A stretch of DNA of 8,335 nucleotides from Solirubrobacteraceae bacterium (GCA_024710825.1 JANJUA010000077.1:1-8335), one strand, 5' to 3'. Numbered from the stretch's first letter, positions 1-6,753 are shown. The notes: generated by a model from the sequence alone, not told the origin. A program made the numbers and translations.

Positions 1-21
1 CCGCGGCGCCGCAGCCCGCGC

Positions 22-771
22 TCAGATCACGCGCTCGGCGCCCGCGTAGACGTTGACGGTCCCGCCACGGGCGAAGCCGGCGAGCGTCAGGCCCCGGTCC
101 ACTGCCAGGTCGATCGCCAGCGAGGTCGGCGCGCCCACGCCCACGAGGATCGGCGCCCCGGCCACCGCCGCCTTCTGCACCAGCTCGAACGACAGCCGCC
201 CGCTGACGCACAGGACGCGGTCGCGGAGGGGCACGTCGCCGTCGAGCAGCGCGCGGCCGATCGCCTTGTCCATCGCGTTGTGGCGCCCGACGTCCTCGCG
301 GAGCACCAGCAGCTCGCCGTCGGCGGAGAAGACGCCCGTCGCGTGCAGGCCGCCCGTGCGCGCGAACGCCGGCTGGGCCAGGCGCTCCGGCAGCTCCGCG
401 AGCAGCGCCCGCGCGACCGGCGGACCGTCGCCCAGCCGCGGCGCGTAGACCGCCACCTCCTCCAGCGAGCCGCGACCGCAGACTCCGCACGACGAGGTCG
501 TGTAGAAGCGCCGCGCGCCCGGATCGCGCGCGAGCGGCCCCGCGACGTCGACGACGTTCGCGGCCAGGTCCTCGGTCGGTCCCGCCCGGCGCGGGCCGTC
601 GATCAGCCCCTCTCCGTGCAGGAACCCGAGGGCCAGCTCCTCGTCGTGCCCGGGCGTCCGCATGGTCACGGTCAGCGCCGCGCCGTCCACGCGGATCTCC
701 AGCGGCTCCTCGACCGCCACCTCGTCGCGACGGCCGTCGCGCTCGACGACCGCCACCATCCGCGGGTCCAT
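22..771 (-). CDS. fdhD: FdhD, formate dehydrogenase sulfurtransferase
   Basis: FdhD carries sulfur from a cysteine desulfurase to the molybdenum/tungsten cofactor of formate dehydrogenase in the cytoplasm; without it the enzyme is inactive. The 249-residue product shows the family's Cys-x-x-Cys loop (TTSSCGVCGRG, Cys95 and Cys98), the motif EDVGRHNAMDKAIG (about 159-172) and the conserved C-terminal block SGRLSFELVQK to GAPTSLAIDLA (about 190-223). Length is normal for the family. I chose the ATG at 771 because AGGTG (complement of 777-781) lies 5 bases before it. A GTG at 777 overlapping the upstream stop would lack a spaced ribosome binding site. The gene begins 2 bases after the stop of the catalytic subunit gene, so it is probably translationally coupled as the last visible gene of the operon. 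It corresponds to FdsC in FdsGBACD operons. The family call is very secure. Confidence 0.96.
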   Translation of the reverse strand: MDPRMVAVVERDGRRDEVAVEEPLEIRVDGAALTVTMRTPGHDEELALGFLHGEGLIDGPRRAGPTEDLAANVVDVAGPLARDPGARRFYTTSSCGVCGRGSLEEVAVYAPRLGDGPPVARALLAELPERLAQPAFARTGGLHATGVFSADGELLVLREDVGRHNAMDKAIGRALLDGDVPLRDRVLCVSGRLSFELVQKAAVAGAPILVGVGAPTSLAIDLAVDRGLTLAGFARGGTVNVYAGAERVI

Positions 772-773
772 CG

Positions 774-2858
774 TCACACCTGCGCGAGCACGGGCCGCTC
801 CGCCGGGACCTCCGGCATCGGCCGCACGTCGACCGCCACCACCTTGTACTCCGGGCACGAGGTGTGGACGTCCGCGGAGGCGCCGACGAGCAGGTTCGTC
901 CGCACCTCCGGGAAGTGGAACGCGGTGAACACGTGACCGGGCTCGATGCGATCCGTCACCTTCGCGGGGATCTCGATCCGCCCCACGCGGCTGCGCACCG
1001 AGACCAGCTCGCCGTCGCCGATCCACAGGCGCTCGGCGTCCTCGGGATGGATCTCGAGGAAGTCCTCGGCGAACAGATCCAGGTTCGCGGTGCGCCTGGT
1101 CATCGTGCCCGCGTTGTAGTGCTGCAGGCGCCGGCCGGTGACGAGGATCAGCGGGAAGTCCGCGTCGGCCGCGTCGCCCGGCTCCTTGTACGGCAGCGCC
1201 GCCAGCCGCCCCCGGCCGCCGGGGAGCGAGAACTCGCGCTCGTAGAGGATCTTCGCGTCGGTGCCGTCCGGCGCCACGGGCCACTGGAGGCCGGCGCGCC
1301 CGAGGCGCTCGTAGGTCACGCCCGCGAAGTCGGGCGTCAGCGCCGCGATCTCGCGCATCGCGTCCTCCGGGGTCTCGAACCCCATGTCGTGCCCGAGCGC
1401 GCGTGAGACCGTCAGGAGGATGTCGAAGTCCGTCCTCGCCTCGCCGGGCGGTGTGATCGCCGGCGCCACGAGCTGGATGCGCCGCTCCGCGTTGGTGAAC
1501 GTGCCCGACTTCTCCAAGAACGACGAGGCGGGCAGGATGACGTCCGCGTACTTCGTCGTCTCGGTCTCGAAGATGTCCTGGCAGACGAGGAAGTCCAGCG
1601 ACTCGAGCGCCGCCACCACGTGCGCCGTGTTCGGGTCGGTCTGCGCGACGTCCTCGCCGAAGATGTACATCGCCTTCAGCCGGCCCTCGACCGCGGCGTC
1701 GAACATCTCCGGGATCTTCATCCCGCGCTCGCGCGGCAGCTCGACGCCCCACGCCGCCTCGAAGCTACGCGCGACCGCCTCGTCGCCCACCGAGCGGTAC
1801 GCGGTGAACGTGTCCGGCAGCGCTCCCATGTCCGAGGAGCCCTGGACGTTGTTCTGGCCGCGCATCGGCAGCAGCGCCGAGCCGGGGCGCCCGACCTTGC
1901 CGGTCATCAGCGCGATGTTGCAGATGAGCCGCACGACGTCGGAGCCGTGGCGGTGCTCGGTGACGCCCAGCCCCCAGGCGATGCTCGCCTCGCGCGCCTC
2001 GCCGTAGATCCTCGCGGCCGCCTCGACGTCGGCCGCCGGCACGCCGCTGATCTCCTCGACGGCCTCCGGCGTGTAGCCGGCCGACACCGCCGCCGCCTCC
2101 CCGAAGCCCTCCGTGCGCTCCGCCAGGAACGCCTCGTCGATCAGGCCGTCGCGCACCAGCACGTGGGCGATGCCGTGCAGGACCGCGGCGTTCGTTCCCG
2201 GCCGCGGGCTGAGGTGCAGCACGCCGTAGTCGGCGAGCTCGATGCGGCGCGGGTCGATCGTGACCAACCGCAAACCGCGCAGCGCGGCCTGCTTGATCCG
2301 GGCACCGGCGACCGGATGCGCCTCGGTGGGGTTCGCGCCGAGGACGATCAGGGCGTCGGCGCGGTCGATGTCCGCGAACGAGCCCGTCGCGCCGGAGAGC
2401 CCGAACGCCTTGCGCAGCGAGAACGACGTCGGCGAGTGGCAGACGCGCGAGCAGTTGTCGATGTTGTTCGTGCCGATCGCCGCCCGCATGAGGCGCTGCA
2501 TCGCGTAGCAGTCCTCGTTGGTCGCGCGCGAGGACGCCAGGCCCGCGATCGCGTCGGGGCCGTCGGCGGCGCGGATGGCGCCGAGCCGCTCGGCGACCAG
2601 GGCGACCGCCTCCTCCCAGCTCGCCCGGCGGAAGCCGTGGCCCTCGCGGATCAGCGGGGTGGTCAGCCGCTCGCGGTGGCGCGAGAAGCGGTGGGCGAAG
2701 CGGCCCTTCAGGCAGGTGTGGCCCTCGTTGGCGGGCCCGTCGAGCGCGGGGGCGATGGAGACGACCGCGTCGTCGCGCACCCGGGCCTCCAGCCGGCAGC
2801 CGACGCCGCAGTAGCCGCAGGTGGTGGTGACGGTCGTGTCGAAGCGGGAATCGATCAT
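774..2858 (-). CDS. fdhF: Formate dehydrogenase catalytic (alpha) subunit, Cys-type, bis-MGD
   Basis: This is the catalytic subunit: it oxidises formate to CO2 at a Mo or W bis-MGD centre and passes electrons to iron-sulfur clusters. The 694-residue protein starts with the [4Fe-4S] motif CGYCGVGC plus TCLKG (Cys14, 17, 21, 49, with Lys51 between cluster and cofactor). The active site is CSRVCHSPT, with Cys140 (codon TGC at 2441-2439) followed by His141, in the same residue positions as Sec140-His141 of E. coli FdhF. MRGQNNVQGSSDMGALPD and the C-terminal TGRRLQHYNAGTMTRRT (from about 574) are typical cofactor-binding blocks of this family. There is no Tat signal or membrane segment, so it should be cytoplasmic. 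Start: the ATG overlaps the upstream stop as ATGA, with GAGGTG (complement of 2864-2869) 5 bases ahead. An open frame continuing upstream to 3065 is antisense-like noise. It lacks the N-terminal ferredoxin domains of FdsA, which are encoded by the preceding gene. Confidence 0.96.
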   Translation of the reverse strand: MIDSRFDTTVTTTCGYCGVGCRLEARVRDDAVVSIAPALDGPANEGHTCLKGRFAHRFSRHRERLTTPLIREGHGFRRASWEEAVALVAERLGAIRAADGPDAIAGLASSRATNEDCYAMQRLMRAAIGTNNIDNCSRVCHSPTSFSLRKAFGLSGATGSFADIDRADALIVLGANPTEAHPVAGARIKQAALRGLRLVTIDPRRIELADYGVLHLSPRPGTNAAVLHGIAHVLVRDGLIDEAFLAERTEGFGEAAAVSAGYTPEAVEEISGVPAADVEAAARIYGEAREASIAWGLGVTEHRHGSDVVRLICNIALMTGKVGRPGSALLPMRGQNNVQGSSDMGALPDTFTAYRSVGDEAVARSFEAAWGVELPRERGMKIPEMFDAAVEGRLKAMYIFGEDVAQTDPNTAHVVAALESLDFLVCQDIFETETTKYADVILPASSFLEKSGTFTNAERRIQLVAPAITPPGEARTDFDILLTVSRALGHDMGFETPEDAMREIAALTPDFAGVTYERLGRAGLQWPVAPDGTDAKILYEREFSLPGGRGRLAALPYKEPGDAADADFPLILVTGRRLQHYNAGTMTRRTANLDLFAEDFLEIHPEDAERLWIGDGELVSVRSRVGRIEIPAKVTDRIEPGHVFTAFHFPEVRTNLLVGASADVHTSCPEYKVVAVDVRPMPEVPAERPVLAQV

Positions 2859-3484
2859 GGCAGCACCTCGAGCAGGCTGATCTCGGTGATCGCGTCGGTA
2901 GGACATGTATCCGCGCAGGCGCCGCACGACACGCAGGTCGACTCGCGGAAGCCCGCGTCGAGCCCGGCGACGACGTTCGCCTCGAAGCCGCGGCCGGTCG
3001 CCGTCAGGGCGAACGCGCCCTGCACCTCGTCGCAGGCGCGCACGCAGCGCCCGCACGAGATGCACAGCTCGTGATGGAAGGAGAGGTACGGGTGGCGGTC
3101 GTCGTGGAGCGGCTGGTGGACCGCCCCCGGCCAGCGCGGCTCGCCGACTCCGAGGTCGCGCGCGACGGCGGCCAGCTCGGTGTGCGGCGCGGGCGGACCT
3201 GGCAGCTCGGAGAGGACGAGCTCGACGACGGCCCCGGCCACGCGACGCGCGGTGGGGTCGCGCGTGTCGACGACCATCCCGTCACGGCACGGCGTCGTGC
3301 ACGACGGAACCGGCCCGGGCGCCCCCTCCACCCCGACGAGGCAGACGCGGCAGGCGCCGAAGGGGTCCTGGCGGCCGTCGAAGCACAGGGTGGGGATCGC
3401 GGCGCCCGCCGCGCGGGCGGCGTCGAGGACCGTCGTGCCGGGCTCCACGCTCGTCGCGACGCCGTCGATCGTCAGCTCGATCAT
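2855..3484 (-). CDS. Iron-sulfur subunit equivalent to the N-terminal part of FdsA/NuoG (HoxU-like)
   Basis: This is the predicted electron-transfer subunit linking the catalytic subunit to the NADH-forming diaphorase. The 209 residues begin with a plant-type [2Fe-2S] domain (Cys34, Cys45, Cys48, Cys62 in IPTLCFDGRQDPFGACRVC and PSC). After a linker come two [4Fe-4S] motifs: CISCGRCVRAC (Cys141, 144, 147, 151) and CVSCGACADTC followed by P (Cys184, 187, 190, 194). NuoG, HoxU and FdsA normally have a His-Cys3 cluster between these parts. Here no cysteine occurs from 67 to 140, so that cluster seems absent. In FdsA this segment is fused to the catalytic domain; here it is a separate gene overlapping fdhF by ATGA. 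The ATG at 3484 also overlaps the preceding stop as ATGA, and purine-rich GAGGAG and GGGG lie just upstream. The domain call is secure. No symbol is given because it is only part of FdsA. Confidence 0.92.
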   Translation of the reverse strand: MIELTIDGVATSVEPGTTVLDAARAAGAAIPTLCFDGRQDPFGACRVCLVGVEGAPGPVPSCTTPCRDGMVVDTRDPTARRVAGAVVELVLSELPGPPAPHTELAAVARDLGVGEPRWPGAVHQPLHDDRHPYLSFHHELCISCGRCVRACDEVQGAFALTATGRGFEANVVAGLDAGFRESTCVSCGACADTCPTDAITEISLLEVLP

Positions 3485-5112
3485 CCGAGCCCCAGCTCCT
3501 CGGGCCAGTGGGCGAGCAGGCTGCGGATCGGCGCGGGCATCCCGCTGCCGTGGGCGCAGAGGCTGCCGAGCTCGAGCGTCTCCAGCAGCGCCTCCAGGCT
3601 CTCGCGCGGCACGGGGGCGCCGTCGGCGAACAGCTCGTGCGCGCGGCGCAGTCCGATCCGGCACGGGAAGCACTTGCCGCAGCTCTCGGCGGCGCCGAAG
3701 TGCAGCAGGTGCTTGGCGAGCGCCCGCATGTCGGTCGTGTCGTCGAAGGCGACGATGCCGCCGTGGCCGACCATGCAGCCCTCGGCGGCCAGCTCGTCGA
3801 AGTCGAACGGGGTGTCGAGCTTGTCCGCCGGGAGGATCCCGCCGAGCGGCCCGCCGATCTGGAGCGCCTTTATCGCGCGGCCGTCGACGAGCCCGCCGGC
3901 GACGTCCTCGCACAGCTCGCGCATCGTCGTTCCGAAGCGGACCTCGTAGACGCCCGGGCGGGCGAAGCGCTCGTTGAAGCAGACGAGCTTGCTGCCGGGC
4001 GTCGCGCCCGGGCTCAGCGCCCGGTAGGCGTCCGCGCCCCGCTCGGCCACGAATGGGATGTTGCAGAGCGTCTCGACGTTGTTGACGACCGTCGGCTGTC
4101 CGTGCACGCCGCGCTCGGCCGGGAACGGCGGGCGCGCCGAGACGGTGCCGCGCAGCCCCTGGAGGCAGGCCAGCAGCGCGGTCTCCTCCCCCACGACGTA
4201 GGAGCCCGCGCCCTCGACGACCGTCACGTCGAACGTGTCGCCGAGCCAGCCCTCCGCGCGCGCCGCCGCCGCGGCGGCCTCCAGCGCCGGCTTGCTGAGC
4301 GGGTACTCCGAGCGGGTGAGGACGAAGCCGTGGCGCGCGCCGATCGCGTGCCCGGCGAGCGCCATGCCCTCCAGCAGCAGGGCCGGGTTGCCCTCCATGA
4401 GCACCTTGTCGATGTACGAGCCCGGGTCGCCCTCGTCCCCGTTGGCGACGACGAAGCGCTCCTCGCCGGGCGCGTTGGCCGTGAAGCGCCACTTGGTCCC
4501 CGCCGGGAACCCCGCGCCGCCGCGGCCACGGACGTTCGCCGCCTCGACCGCCTCCAGCAGCGCCTCGGGGGTCAGCTCGGCACGCGCCCGCGCGAGTCCG
4601 CGCCAGCCGCCCGGGACCGTGAGGACCGGCTCTCCGAGCACGGAGCGCGGCGGCGGCTCGTGCGCGCTGCGCGCCGCGTCCGCCAGGATCCGCTCTACCA
4701 CACCGGGCCCCGCGTCGATCGTGTCGCCGTCGCGGACCGCCGGCGACGCATGGCAGAAGCCGAGGCAGACGGTCTCGGCGAGCGAGGTGGCGCCGTCCTC
4801 GCTGCGCTCGCCGAGCTCCAGGCCGAGCCCGTCGCGCAGCGCGTCGACGTGCGCGTCGCCGGTCGCGGCGAAGCACGCCGTGCCGGTGCAGACGCGGATG
4901 TGGCGCCGGCCGCGCGGCTGGAGCAGGTCGTCGTAGAAGGTGGAGACGCCGTAGACCGCGGCCTCGGGCAGGCCGGAGCGCTCGGCGGCCACGCGGCGAT
5001 CATCGTCGGTGATCACTCCGCGCGCGTCCATCGCCTCCTTGAGCACCTCCAGCGCGGTCGGCGCTTCCTCAGCGTGGTGGCGGCGGATCAGCTCGACGAG
5101 GTTCTTCGACAC
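3481..5112 (-). CDS. Fused NuoE/FdsG-NuoF/FdsB diaphorase subunit of NAD-dependent formate dehydrogenase
   Basis: This subunit passes electrons from formate oxidation to NAD+ through FMN. Counting from GTG 5112 (543 residues), the first about 150 residues are a NuoE/FdsG thioredoxin-like [2Fe-2S] domain with CTGTAC (Cys75, 80) and CLGFC (Cys116, 120). A short linker leads to a NuoF/FdsB domain with GRGGAGFPAG (196-205) and NGDEGDPGS (224-232) for FMN/NADH binding. An SLBB-like region follows, then the [4Fe-4S] ligands in SCGKCFPCR (Cys478, 481, 484) plus Cys519 in SLCAHG. In Cupriavidus and Rhodobacter these are two proteins, FdsG and FdsB. The frame extends upstream to TTG 5148 (555 residues). 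I prefer GTG 5112 because that TTG is part of a good -35 box and neither start has a ribosome binding site, which suggests a leaderless message. It is the first gene of the operon and ends in an ATGA overlap with the next. Confidence 0.93.
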   Translation of the reverse strand: MSKNLVELIRRHHAEEAPTALEVLKEAMDARGVITDDDRRVAAERSGLPEAAVYGVSTFYDDLLQPRGRRHIRVCTGTACFAATGDAHVDALRDGLGLELGERSEDGATSLAETVCLGFCHASPAVRDGDTIDAGPGVVERILADAARSAHEPPPRSVLGEPVLTVPGGWRGLARARAELTPEALLEAVEAANVRGRGGAGFPAGTKWRFTANAPGEERFVVANGDEGDPGSYIDKVLMEGNPALLLEGMALAGHAIGARHGFVLTRSEYPLSKPALEAAAAAARAEGWLGDTFDVTVVEGAGSYVVGEETALLACLQGLRGTVSARPPFPAERGVHGQPTVVNNVETLCNIPFVAERGADAYRALSPGATPGSKLVCFNERFARPGVYEVRFGTTMRELCEDVAGGLVDGRAIKALQIGGPLGGILPADKLDTPFDFDELAAEGCMVGHGGIVAFDDTTDMRALAKHLLHFGAAESCGKCFPCRIGLRRAHELFADGAPVPRESLEALLETLELGSLCAHGSGMPAPIRSLLAHWPEELGLG

Positions 5113-5119
5113 GGGTTCG

Positions 5120-5148
5120 ATGATCGCGCCGCCCGGCGCCGCCGTCAA
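5120..5148 (-). promoter_or_regulatory. Candidate promoter of the formate dehydrogenase operon
   Basis: On the minus strand TTGACG (5148-5143) matches five of six bases of the -35 consensus. A 17-base spacer follows, then GATCAT (5125-5120), four of six to the -10 consensus. CGAACCC then leads directly to the GTG codon at 5112. Transcription would therefore start at or very near the start codon, giving a leaderless message. Seen: the elements and their spacing. Inferred: that they are used. Confidence 0.45.
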
Positions 5149-5167
5149 AGGGTTGCGGTGGATCGAG

Positions 5168-5186
5168 CGATAAACGCCGGTTATCG
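5168..5186. promoter_or_regulatory. Candidate LysR-type regulator binding site (CGATAA-N7-TTATCG)
   Basis: This is a perfect 6-bp dyad with a 7-bp spacer. Its inner part, ATAA-N7-TTAT, contains the T-N11-A motif typical of LysR-family recognition sites. It sits between the divergent lysR gene and formate dehydrogenase operon. Its centre (5177) is 65 bases from GTG 5112, matching the usual position of a LysR recognition site relative to the target's transcription start. Its right arm overlaps the proposed -10 box of lysR, as expected for autorepression. Confidence 0.6.
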
Positions 5187-5187
5187 T
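5182..5187 (+). promoter_or_regulatory. Candidate -10 box of the lysR gene
   Basis: TATCGT fits the TANNNT pattern and ends 8 bases before the GTG start, which would give a leaderless or nearly leaderless message. No convincing -35 box is visible. The only purine-rich stretch, GGGAG at 5189-5193, is just 2 bases from the start codon, too close for a normal ribosome binding site. The hexamer overlaps the right arm of the proposed operator. Confidence 0.35.
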
Positions 5188-5195
5188 CGGGAGCC

Positions 5196-6095
5196 GTGCA
5201 GCTACGCCAGCTCGAATACCTCGTCGCGCTCGACCGGGAGCGCCACTTCGGCCGCGCGGCGGCCGCCTGCCACGTCTCCCAGCCGGCGCTCTCGACGGCC
5301 ATCAGAGCGCTCGAGCGCGAGCTGGCGGTGCCGCTCGTCAAGCGCAGCGGGCGCTTCGAGGGCTTCACCGCGGAGGGCGAGCGCGTGCTGCCGTGGGCGC
5401 GACGCGCGCTCGGCGACGTCCAGGGCCTGACGCAGGAGGTGGGGCGGATGCGCACCGGCCTGGAGGGCGCCCTGCGCCTGGGCGCGATCCCGACGTCGCT
5501 CGCCGCGTCGACGCTGATCTCCACGCGCTTCCGCGCCGCGCACCCGAGGATGCGGGTGCAGCTCACCTCGACGACCACTCGCGGCATCGCGCAGGGGCTC
5601 GAGAGCGGCGAGCTCGACGCCGGGCTCATGTACCTCGACAACGAGCCGCTGCCGGAGGTCGAGGCCCTCGCGCTCTGGCACGAGCGCTACCTGCTGCTCT
5701 GCCCCGACGGGATGCTGCCCGGCGAGTCGGCCCGTGTGACGTGGGCGGCGGCCGCCAAGCTGCCGCTGTGCCTGCTGACGCCGGACATGCAGCACCGCCG
5801 CATCGTCGACGCCGCGTTCGCCTCCGCGGAGGCCCGGCCGGACCCGGTCGTGGTCACGAACTCGATCTCGACGCTGATCGCGCACGCGCGCAGCGGCCTG
5901 GCGGCGGTCGCGACGCAGGTGTGGCTGGCGGTCCACCCGCTGCCGCCGGGCCTGCGCGCCATCCCGCTCGTCGCGCCGGAGCTGACGCACGCGGTGGGCC
6001 TCGTCGCGCCCTCCGGCGGCCAGCGCTCGCCGGTGGTGGCGGAGCTGCTGCGCCTGTTCGCGCCGTTCGAGCTGGACGCCCAGCTCGGCGGCTGA
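5196..6095 (+). CDS. LysR-family transcriptional regulator, probable regulator of formate dehydrogenase
   Basis: The 299-residue protein has normal LysR-family length. Residues 1-60 form the winged HTH (LRQLEYLVALDRERHFGRAA, then VSQPALSTAIRALERELAVPL), followed by the linker helix and a substrate-binding domain from about 90 (GALRLGAIPTSLAASTL) to the end. The GTG start is chosen because the product then begins MQLRQLEYLVAL, the usual LysR N-terminus. The gene is divergent from the formate dehydrogenase operon across 83 bases that contain a T-N11-A dyad. By analogy with FdsR, the LysR regulator of formate dehydrogenase in Cupriavidus, it probably controls that operon. The ligand is not readable from sequence; formate is a guess from context. 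The core dyad resembles OxyR sites, but the OxyR redox Cys pair is not recognisable: cysteines are at 25, 169 and 192 only. The gene converges on mobA. Confidence 0.93.
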   Translation: MQLRQLEYLVALDRERHFGRAAAACHVSQPALSTAIRALERELAVPLVKRSGRFEGFTAEGERVLPWARRALGDVQGLTQEVGRMRTGLEGALRLGAIPTSLAASTLISTRFRAAHPRMRVQLTSTTTRGIAQGLESGELDAGLMYLDNEPLPEVEALALWHERYLLLCPDGMLPGESARVTWAAAAKLPLCLLTPDMQHRRIVDAAFASAEARPDPVVVTNSISTLIAHARSGLAAVATQVWLAVHPLPPGLRAIPLVAPELTHAVGLVAPSGGQRSPVVAELLRLFAPFELDAQLGG

Positions 6096-6159
6096 CGCGC
6101 GGCCGGGCGCGGCGGCGCGTCGGCCGCCGGCGTCGCCGCGCACCGGCGCGTCAGCCGCC
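6087..6159. terminator. Candidate bidirectional terminator between convergent lysR and mobA
   Basis: GGCGGCTGACGCGC (6087-6100) and its exact reverse complement (6146-6159) form a 14-bp stem. Inside it, CGG/CCG (6104-6106 with 6143-6145) and GCGCGGCG/CGCCGCGC (6107-6114 with 6134-6141) pair further, then about four more pairs to a loop near 6119-6129. That makes about 29 pairs over 73 bases, with small bulges. Both stop codons lie in the outer arms. There is no T tract on either strand. This would be a hairpin-only terminator or transcript-end protector serving both genes. Confidence 0.6.
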
Positions 6160-6753
6160 TGCCTCGCGTGCCGCCGCGGCGAAGTCCTCGGGCGTGTTGA
6201 CGTTGCGCACGGACACGCCGGCGTCCGGCAGGTCGGCCTCCGCGAGCCGGCGTACACGTACGCGCGCGAAGAGGTCGCCGGTCCGCAGCAGTCCCTCCGC
6301 GGCGAGGCGCTCGACGAGCGGCGCGAGCGCCGTCCGGTAGGCCGCGGCGAGCGGCTGGCGGTGGCCGCCGACGTACGGCAGCGCGACGTCGTGGTCGACA
6401 TCGAGGGCGGCCAGCACCGCCTGCACGAACGCGGGCCGCAGCAGCGGGACGTCGACGGCGGACACGTACGCCCGCTCGGCCTCCCCCGCGACCGCCGCGA
6501 GCCCGGCGGCGATGCCCTGGACCGGGCCGAGGCCCTCGCGTGGATCCTCGACGACGCGCACCTCCGCGGCGGTGACGGGCGGAAGCTCCTGCCCGGGCGC
6601 GCGCACGACCACGACCGGGCCGTCGACGGCGCCGGCGACGACGCCGACGACGTGGTCGAGCAGCGTCCCACCGCCCCACGGCAGGCCCGCCTTGGCGACG
6701 CCCATGCGCCGCGAGCGCCCACCGGCGAGGACGATGGCGGCGGCGGCCGGCAT
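6151..6753 (-). CDS. mobA: Molybdenum cofactor guanylyltransferase MobA
   Basis: MobA transfers GMP from GTP to molybdopterin, making the guanine dinucleotide form that the bis-MGD formate dehydrogenase requires. The 200-residue protein opens with the nucleotide-binding signature LAGGRSRRMG (9-18) with Lys21. GPVQGIAAGL follows at about 76-85, a metal-binding Asp101 in VDVPLL, and a C-terminal RNVNTPED (183-190) typical of MobA. Length matches the family. The related MocA cytidylyltransferase is an alternative, but GPVQGI and NVNTPED fit MobA better. The ATG at 6753 has no ribosome binding site; TACGTT (TANNNT type) ends 7 bases before it, suggesting a leaderless message. The open frame upstream of this ATG is antisense to the hydratase gene and is not counted. 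Its position beside the formate dehydrogenase locus supports the role. Confidence 0.93.
   Translation of the reverse strand: MPAAAAIVLAGGRSRRMGVAKAGLPWGGGTLLDHVVGVVAGAVDGPVVVVRAPGQELPPVTAAEVRVVEDPREGLGPVQGIAAGLAAVAGEAERAYVSAVDVPLLRPAFVQAVLAALDVDHDVALPYVGGHRQPLAAAYRTALAPLVERLAAEGLLRTGDLFARVRVRRLAEADLPDAGVSVRNVNTPEDFAAAAREAGG

Noticed and set aside
3..12. Palindrome GCGGCGCCGC near the window edge after fdhD
   Set aside because: It is a short GC palindrome of a kind expected by chance here, and too close to the edge to judge as a terminator.
2439..2441. Possible selenocysteine codon in the catalytic subunit
   Set aside because: The active-site codon is TGC on the coding strand, and no in-frame TGA occurs before the end.
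3487..4876. Upstream extension of the iron-sulfur subunit and similar long extensions ahead of fdhF, fdhD and mobA
   Set aside because: These extensions are Arg/Ala-rich readings of the neighbouring genes in another frame or strand. Conserved N-termini and ATGA overlaps or ribosome binding sites fix the true starts.
3481..5112. Electron-bifurcating formate dehydrogenase or hydrogenase (HydB-like fusion)
   Set aside because: HydB also has a thioredoxin-like domain ahead of NuoF, but it carries an extra C-terminal pair of [4Fe-4S] motifs. This protein ends about 24 residues after the NuoF cluster cysteine. Simple NAD+ reduction is the better reading.
5168..5186. OxyR site, from similarity of ATAA-N7-TTAT to ATAG-N7-CTAT
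   Set aside because: The spacing matches, but the adjacent regulator lacks a recognisable OxyR redox cysteine pair, and the neighbours are formate metabolism genes. A general LysR-type site is enough to explain it.
2905..5430. Very long plus-strand open frame (841 codons) opposite the formate dehydrogenase genes
   Set aside because: Its product is arginine- and alanine-rich with no recognisable domain, while the minus strand encodes clear conserved subunits. Long antisense frames are expected in DNA with this GC bias.
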